Shown here piece by piece: positions 14,675 to 19,152 of a stretch of 19,152 nucleotides of DNA. Within the stretch, counting starts at the first letter, position 1. Every line of letters starts with the position of its first letter. The DNA lies in contig SKQI01000286.1 in the NCBI GenBank assembly GCA_007119095.1, forward strand, positions 1-19,152, written 5' to 3'. The DNA is from Wenzhouxiangella sp. Its GTDB lineage: Bacteria; Pseudomonadota; Gammaproteobacteria; Xanthomonadales; Wenzhouxiangellaceae. A program made the translations under genes and the position numbers. Under the pieces are notes generated by a model, which did not search any database, was not told the DNA's origin, and saw only the letters and a list, made by a program, of their open reading frames with translations.

Positions 14675-15918
14675 CCGCTGCCCAGCACGCGGTACTGGAA
14701 GGTGGTGAGCTGTTCAACACCGACCGGACCGCGGGCGTGCAGACGCCCGGTTGCAATGCCGATTTCCGCGCCGAACCCGAATTCACCGCCGTCGGCAAAC
14801 TGGGTCGAGGCGTTGTGCACGGCAATCGCGCTGTCGAGGCGGCCAAGAAAGGTGGCGGCCAGGTCGGCATCACCGGCGAGAATGCCGTCGGTGTGACCGG
14901 AACCATAGCGAGCGATATGGGCCAGGGCTGATTCGGGGCCATCAACCACCTTCAAGGCCAGGATGGCATCGAGGTATTCAGTTTCCCAGTCAGCATCGGT
15001 GGCCGCTTGAATGCGCGAATCCAGCGCACAGCTCTGTGCATCGCCTCGCAGCTCGCAGCCGAGTTCCAGCAGGCGCTCGATGGCATTACCGGCCTGATCC
15101 AGCGCCCGGGCATCCAGCAGCAAGGTCTCCAGCGCGCCACAAATGCCCGGCCGACGCATCTTGGCATTGACGACCACCGCCGCGGCCATATCCGGGTCTG
15201 CCGAGGGATGCCAGTACAGATGGTTGTTGCCGTCCAGATGGGCCAGCACCGGCACCCGGGCATCGGCCTGGACGCGGGCAACCAGGCGCTTGCCACCGCG
15301 CGGCACCACCATGTCAATGTGACCGTGGGCGCGCAGCAGGCTGCCGACGGCGCCATGGTCCTGCGTCGGCAACAGCTGTACCAGGTTCGAATCAAGCCCG
15401 GCCGCTTCCAGGCCGATCGCAAACGCGGCATGAATGGCACGATTACTGGCCACGGCTTCCGAACCCCCGCGCAAGATCACCGCGTTGCCTGACTTCAGAC
15501 AAAGCCCGGCAGCGTCAGCAGTCACATTCGGCCGGCTTTCATAAATCACGCCGATGACGCCGATCGGCACCGCCACGCGCTGAATGCGCAGTCCATTCGG
15601 TCGCTCCCAGTCGGCGAGTACGCGTCCAACCGGGTCCGGCAGGTCGGCAATGGCTTCCAGGCCGGCAGCCATCGCTTCCACGCGCTCGCCATCCAGGCGC
15701 AGCCTGTCCAGCAACGCCTCTCCCAGGCCCCGCTGCCCACCCTCACGCATATCGGAACGATTGGCTTCAATAATGGATTCGGCCTGGTCTCTCATCGCAG
15801 CGGCAGCAGCGCGCAATGCCCGGTCACGCTGGCCGGAATCACTGGCCGCCAGGGCACGCATGGCGCTGCGGGCGCGCTGTCCCAGATCGCTGATCAATGA
15901 ATCGAATGCTTCGCTCAT
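14659..15918 (-). CDS. proA: glutamate-5-semialdehyde dehydrogenase (gamma-glutamyl phosphate reductase)
   Basis: Second step of proline synthesis: reduces gamma-glutamyl phosphate with NADPH to glutamate semialdehyde. The 419 residues match ProA (417 in E. coli). Marks include ANRSDMREGGQRGLGEALLDRL, VPIGVIGVIYESRPNVTADAAGLCLKSGN, ILRGGSEA, VPRGGK, and the nucleophile Cys260 in RPGICGALETLLLD; the end region has YGSGHTDGILAGD and HARGPVGVEQLTTFQY. ATG 15918 is chosen because homology begins there; 22 additional upstream codons are open but lack family resemblance. The partner proB is not in the window, so the genes of this step are split here. The stop lies inside the 3' end of prlC (16-base convergent overlap). 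Confidence 0.95.
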   Translation of the reverse strand: MSEAFDSLISDLGQRARSAMRALAASDSGQRDRALRAAAAAMRDQAESIIEANRSDMREGGQRGLGEALLDRLRLDGERVEAMAAGLEAIADLPDPVGRVLADWERPNGLRIQRVAVPIGVIGVIYESRPNVTADAAGLCLKSGNAVILRGGSEAVASNRAIHAAFAIGLEAAGLDSNLVQLLPTQDHGAVGSLLRAHGHIDMVVPRGGKRLVARVQADARVPVLAHLDGNNHLYWHPSADPDMAAAVVVNAKMRRPGICGALETLLLDARALDQAGNAIERLLELGCELRGDAQSCALDSRIQAATDADWETEYLDAILALKVVDGPESALAHIARYGSGHTDGILAGDADLAATFLGRLDSAIAVHNASTQFADGGEFGFGAEIGIATGRLHARGPVGVEQLTTFQYRVLGSGQTRA

Positions 15919-15960
15919 GGCGTCAATACTACTCACTCTGGCCCCGCCTGTAAGGCCAGC

Positions 15961-16578
15961 GTGACGAACCCCTATACTGACCACGTGATACCGCTCTGGC
16001 TGAAACTGCTGACAACCCTGTCCACCCTCGTCATCGTGGTCATTTACTGGCGTCGTTACGGGGCTGGCAACCTGCTCTGGTTCTGCGACCTGACCCTTAT
16101 CCTGCTGGTGCCCGCCATCTGGTTGGAAAGCGCGCTGCTGGTCAGTCTGGCCGCTCTGCTGGTGCTGCTGCCGCTGCTGGCCTGGACCCTGCTACTGATC
16201 GTTCGCCTGGCCACTGGCTGGCGTGAGGTGGGATTGCTCGACTATATGTTCGAGCCAGAGCGGCCCAGATTGCTCAGGCTGTTATCGCTGTTTCACATCC
16301 CTCTGGCCGCGCTGTTGATCTACCTGTTGGCAACCCTGGGCTACGATGGTCGGGCCCTGCCCCTGGCCACGCTCAGCGTCGCCTTGGTTCTGCCGCTGAC
16401 CCGGCTATTGACGCCGAGGCGGCGCAATGTCAACTGGGTACACGGCATCGGCGGCGAAGGAACCCGGCAGCAACTGCTGCCGGCCTGGGTCTACCTGCTT
16501 TGCCTGATCATAGCCGCAGCAGTCCTGATCCACCTGCCCAGCCACTTGATACTTGTCCGCTGGTTGGGTGGCGATTAA
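15961..16578 (+). CDS. conserved multi-pass inner-membrane protein, function unknown
   Basis: 205 residues with about six hydrophobic segments, and no signal peptide beyond the first helix (LWLKLLTTLSTLVIVVIYW). Fixed-looking stretches are GAGNLLWFCDLTLILL, ALLVLLPLLAW, LLDYMFEPERPRLLRLLSLFH, LGYDGRALPLATL and NVNWVHGIGGEG. I recall uncharacterised membrane proteins with the same WFCD, DYMF and NINWV-type signatures in other proteobacteria, but no activity. The GTG at 15961 has AAGG (15952-15955) 5 bases ahead. A GTG at 15985 (MIPLWLKLL) is the alternative. It is divergent from proA by 42 bases and convergent with the FimV-like gene, 14 bases away. Confidence 0.75.
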   Translation: MTNPYTDHVIPLWLKLLTTLSTLVIVVIYWRRYGAGNLLWFCDLTLILLVPAIWLESALLVSLAALLVLLPLLAWTLLLIVRLATGWREVGLLDYMFEPERPRLLRLLSLFHIPLAALLIYLLATLGYDGRALPLATLSVALVLPLTRLLTPRRRNVNWVHGIGGEGTRQQLLPAWVYLLCLIIAAAVLIHLPSHLILVRWLGGD

Positions 16579-16591
16579 GCCTTCAGTCGCC
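16570..16591. terminator. possible bidirectional hairpin between convergent genes
   Basis: GGCGATT (16570-16576) pairs with AGTCGCC (16585-16591), 7 base pairs including one G-T wobble, around 8 bases. It lies across the end of the membrane-protein gene and just before the stop of the FimV-like gene. There is no T tract, so support is modest. Confidence 0.3.
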
Positions 16592-16592
16592 G

Positions 16593-18695
16593 TTAATCGG
16601 TCAGGCTGTCTTTCAGCTCGCGGGCACGGCGAACCATCGTCTCCGAGCCGGTATCGATGATCTCCTCCAGCACCTCCAGCGCATACTCGGTATCGCCGGC
16701 GTCTGCGCTGAGGCGCGCAAGATCCATCATCACTTCCGCCTCGCTGTCGTCCAGCCCGGCTTCCGAACTGGCTACCGTTGGCTCGTCGTCAGCCGCGCCG
16801 CCCAGCTCCACGTCCGGCTCGGGTTCAGGGTCCGGCGTTGCCTCGAACGTGGACTCTGCTGCTGTATCGCCCTCAACCTGAGTTTCCGGTTCATCATTCC
16901 AGTCAAAGGATAGATCCGAAAGCTCGTCGTCGTCGGCCGCAGTCTCTTCTTCGGCGGCCGGCTTCGGCAGAGGCTCGGATTGCTCGGCGGCATCGTCTTG
17001 ATCTTCCGGCTGGGAAAACGCGTCCAGATCAGGCAACTGATCAAAGCCGGAACCAGACTCCTCTGCAGGCTGGGGCTTTTCCTCCTCTTCCGGGTCGGCG
17101 AGTTCGGCCAGATCAAATTCTTCGGACAGGTCCAGGTCGCTATCCTCAGTTTCGGGGTCGGGGTCGGGCTCGTCCTCACGCTCCTCCCTGAAACTGGACA
17201 GATCAAAGCCGTCGCTGGCGTCCTCATCGGGCTTCTCCGCCTCACCATCTTTGGGAAAGCCCTCATCCTCAAACCAACCCAGCTCTTCGACCCTGAAGTC
17301 GGCGTCTTCATCGTCAGGGCTGGCATCGCGGCTGGATGCCTCGCTGGATGCCTTGTCATCCAATGTTGAGTCCGGGTCATCATCGTTGTCCTTGCGGGCT
17401 TCCTCGGCGACCTCAGCTTCAGGGTCGGGATTACCGACCGGAACCGGCCCACCGCCAATGACGGCCGCCTCGAACCCAGACCAGGTATCTTCCTTTGACT
17501 TCGAGCGCTCGGCAGCAGAAGGCTCCTGATCCGACGCATTCGACGGTTCCGCAGGGGGCGCAACAGTGGTTTCGGTGACAGCCGGCTCCGCGGCTGTGGG
17601 GAACCGCGATTCATCGGGATCTTTCTCCACCTCGACCGCCTCCAGCGGTTCGGCACCTGCCTGCCGACGAGAACGAATAAACCACCACAACAGCACGCCG
17701 ACGGCAACCAGGACAAGCAGACCGACCAGCAGCAGGACCAGGGCTGATGGCCCTGTTTCAGTCTCGACCGGCGGCGCCGCCAATGGCGCAGCTGCGGGCG
17801 CTTGCGGCTGTACTGGCGCTACCGACTCTTCTATCGGCTCTGGCGGAGTTACCGCAACCGGCTCATCAACCTGGTCAGCAATCTCCGCTTCTCCATGCTC
17901 GGCAAGGTCGAGATCAGACCCGATGGGATCGGGTAATTCGAGCACTGGGTCTGCCTCGGAAGGCAGCGCTGAATCGAGTTGCTCGGGCGTGTCAGGAGCC
18001 GGGACGGCAATGGGATCTGCCGGCCACTCCAGGACTTGAACCTCGATCGGATCCGCACTCTCCAGCTGCCGTTCTGTTTCCTCGGCGCTTTCAAGCTCCT
18101 CGGTGGCTTCAGCTTCCACTGGTTCATCAACGACCGCAGCTTCTGTCGTTTCTTCCGGCTCCTCAAGGGCAACCTCGGCGGGCTCTACCGCCGGCTCTGG
18201 GGCAACTTCAGGCTCTGCCGCCATGGGCTCGTCTATCGGTGTCGATACTGGATCGGAGCGAAGCACATCAACCAGTTCCTGGCGCGACAGGTCGGCATAC
18301 CACTGCATCTGCTCATCGACCCGGCGCCGAGCCTCGTCAGGCGAAACCCGGGTTGCGAACTCCGCGTCCGGCAAATCCAGAATGACGCCCTCGCGCAGCA
18401 AATTGACATTGCCGGCTGCAAACGCGTGTGGATTGGCTTCGACCAGTGCAAGCATGTACTGATAAACGGTGATCGAAGGGTCAGGCCGGGTCTGGCTGGC
18501 AATCGACCAGAGCGTCTGGTCGGCAGACACCGGCCCCAACCGGTTTTCATCGGCCCATGCCTCTTTTGCCAGCGGACCGAACATTGCCATGAAGGCGAAA
18601 CCGATCAGGAAAGCCATTTGTGCAGATCTGAAGGCGAATCCTTGATAACTCGCACAGGGTTTGCCGAGTTCGCTGATCGATATTGTGGCCTTCAT
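16593..18695 (-). CDS. short FimV/HubP-like polar protein
   Basis: 700 residues. A signal peptide or first membrane segment (core AFLIGFAFMAMFGPLA, likely cut after AWA at 48) is followed at about 52-110 by the FimV LysM-like segment (GPVSADQTLWSIASQTRPDP, then YMLALVEANPHAF, GNVNLLREGVILDLP). Then come a proline/glutamate-rich periplasmic stretch, a membrane helix at about 318-341 (LVLLLVGLLVLVAVGVLLWWFI) with the charged stop RSRRQ, a very acidic low-complexity cytoplasmic region, and a closing TPR-like FimV C-terminal domain (DLARLSADAGDTEYALEVLEEII, 654-699). FimV/HubP proteins bind peptidoglycan at the cell pole and recruit pilus and chemotaxis parts. The usual N-terminal ~100-residue domain before LysM is absent. 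AAGGGAGA lies 5 bases ahead of ATG 18695. Confidence 0.8.
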   Translation of the reverse strand: MKATISISELGKPCASYQGFAFRSAQMAFLIGFAFMAMFGPLAKEAWADENRLGPVSADQTLWSIASQTRPDPSITVYQYMLALVEANPHAFAAGNVNLLREGVILDLPDAEFATRVSPDEARRRVDEQMQWYADLSRQELVDVLRSDPVSTPIDEPMAAEPEVAPEPAVEPAEVALEEPEETTEAAVVDEPVEAEATEELESAEETERQLESADPIEVQVLEWPADPIAVPAPDTPEQLDSALPSEADPVLELPDPIGSDLDLAEHGEAEIADQVDEPVAVTPPEPIEESVAPVQPQAPAAAPLAAPPVETETGPSALVLLLVGLLVLVAVGVLLWWFIRSRRQAGAEPLEAVEVEKDPDESRFPTAAEPAVTETTVAPPAEPSNASDQEPSAAERSKSKEDTWSGFEAAVIGGGPVPVGNPDPEAEVAEEARKDNDDDPDSTLDDKASSEASSRDASPDDEDADFRVEELGWFEDEGFPKDGEAEKPDEDASDGFDLSSFREEREDEPDPDPETEDSDLDLSEEFDLAELADPEEEEKPQPAEESGSGFDQLPDLDAFSQPEDQDDAAEQSEPLPKPAAEEETAADDDELSDLSFDWNDEPETQVEGDTAAESTFEATPDPEPEPDVELGGAADDEPTVASSEAGLDDSEAEVMMDLARLSADAGDTEYALEVLEEIIDTGSETMVRRARELKDSLTD

Positions 18696-18775
18696 GCAGT
18701 TCTCCCTTGTAGATTTGGCACCGGTCTCGCCGGCTGGCACAAGTATTTCGCAAACGCGCCCTCACTGTCGACCTC

Positions 18776-18805
18776 ATTATGACGCTGCACGGTCGTCGTA
18801 TTCAA
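18776..18805 (-). promoter_or_regulatory. possible promoter of the FimV-like gene
   Basis: On the minus strand TTGAAT (18805-18800) and CATAAT (18781-18776) are 18 bases apart, matching four and five of six sigma70 consensus bases. A start near 18769 would give a leader of about 75 bases to the ATG at 18695. Confidence 0.4.
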
Positions 18806-18852
18806 ACATGCCGGGCACTGAAGCATTTGTCGGTCAAGCAGCGGCGAGGCCA

Positions 18853-19152
18853 TCAGGCAATCACGTAGCGATCTCGACCGGCCTCCTTGGCCTGGTAGAG
18901 CGCCTTGTCAGCCCGCCCGCGCAAAATATCAAGCGAATCGTCTTGCTGCCAGGCGGCGATGCCAAATGATACGGTCACCACCGGGTCATCTGCCCGCGCG
19001 GCATCCGGGGAATGACGACGAAACGCCTCGACATCATGCGCCACGCTGTTGACGTCGGAAGCACTCACCAGCACGGCAAACTCCTCGCCGCCGATTCGTC
19101 CCACCAGGGCATCCGGGAAGGTTTGCCGCAAACGCCGCGAGACCTGACCCAA
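18853..19152 (-). CDS. GGDEF-domain diguanylate cyclase, C-terminal fragment
   Basis: The frame is open to the right edge, so only the last 99 residues of the protein are visible and its N-terminal part lies outside. It shows GRIGGEEFAVLV, the active-site motif in its GGEEF form, then VTVSFGIAAW and the closing ADKALYQAKEAGRDRYVIA, the standard end of a GGDEF domain making cyclic di-GMP from GTP. At the I-site positions (RxxD just upstream of GGEEF) the residues are Phe and Ala, so product inhibition through that site is unlikely. The sensory or membrane part cannot be judged. It ends 157 bases upstream of the FimV-like gene on the same strand. Confidence 0.88.
   Translation of the reverse strand: MGQVSRRLRQTFPDALVGRIGGEEFAVLVSASDVNSVAHDVEAFRRHSPDAARADDPVVTVSFGIAAWQQDDSLDILRGRADKALYQAKEAGRDRYVIA

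Noticed and set aside
15919..15984. Longer proA start adding 22 codons
   Set aside because: The extra residues do not resemble ProA, whose N-terminus aligns from the ATG at 15918, and they would run into the membrane-protein gene.
17979..18782. Long plus-strand open frame (267 codons) opposite the FimV-like gene
   Set aside because: It mirrors a low-complexity acidic coding region in a GC-rich genome, has no recognisable domain, and the minus-strand gene has a Shine-Dalgarno sequence, signal peptide and FimV domains.

Overview
The window is a high-GC stretch of a Gram-negative chromosome. Outer-membrane and periplasmic proteins (a FimV-like protein, an MltF-type lytic transglycosylase), a class I polyhydroxyalkanoate (PHA) locus and house-keeping genes of proteobacterial type (xthA, prlC, proA, alaA) point to a gammaproteobacterium. 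From the overall look of the proteins I would place it near the Wenzhouxiangella/Xanthomonadales-Chromatiales border, but that is an impression and not a search result. No phage, transposon, tRNA, rRNA or CRISPR signal was seen, and no gene-free stretch exceeds about 300 bases.

Layout. (1) 1-966: the 3' part of a P-loop GTPase running in from the left. (2) 1051-5553, all on the plus strand: a PHA granule cluster, in order acetoacetyl-CoA reductase (phaB), phasin (phaP), the PHA-responsive repressor phaR, a second SDR reductase, and the class I PHA synthase phaC. The space before phaP holds a striking hairpin built of 8-base repeats, then a good sigma70-type promoter loaded with GCACAA/TTGTGC palindromes, which are probable PhaR operators. 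Two strong hairpins separate phaP from phaR. No beta-ketothiolase (phaA) lies in the window. (3) 5556-7777, minus strand: a two-gene unit coding for a large exported protein with YadA-like glycine repeats and a C-terminal S74-type intramolecular chaperone, followed, with a 4-base GTGA overlap, by a small exported protein. (4) 7905-9368 minus: MltF-like lipoprotein transglycosylase. (5) 9520-10287 plus: exonuclease III. (6) 10323-11228 minus: a three-domain fusion of CGFS monothiol glutaredoxin, a cysteine-less A-type (HesB/IscA-like) domain and rhodanese. It is divergent from (7) 11370-14674 plus: alanine aminotransferase alaA and oligopeptidase A prlC. (8) 14659-15918 minus: proA, overlapping the 3' end of prlC. 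(9) 15961-16578 plus: a multi-pass membrane protein of unknown role. (10) 16593-18695 minus: a short FimV/HubP-like protein, and (11) 18853-19152 minus: the C-terminal end of a GGDEF diguanylate cyclase running off the right edge.

How the parts fit. The PHA genes form one functional unit: PhaB makes (R)-3-hydroxybutyryl-CoA, PhaC polymerises it, PhaP coats the granule, and PhaR is expected to repress phaP until granules titrate it. The other genes are ordinary metabolism or cell-envelope functions with no obvious shared pathway. The least conventional items are the exported S74-chaperone protein with its small partner, the three-domain glutaredoxin fusion, and the repeat hairpin plus nested operators in front of phaP.
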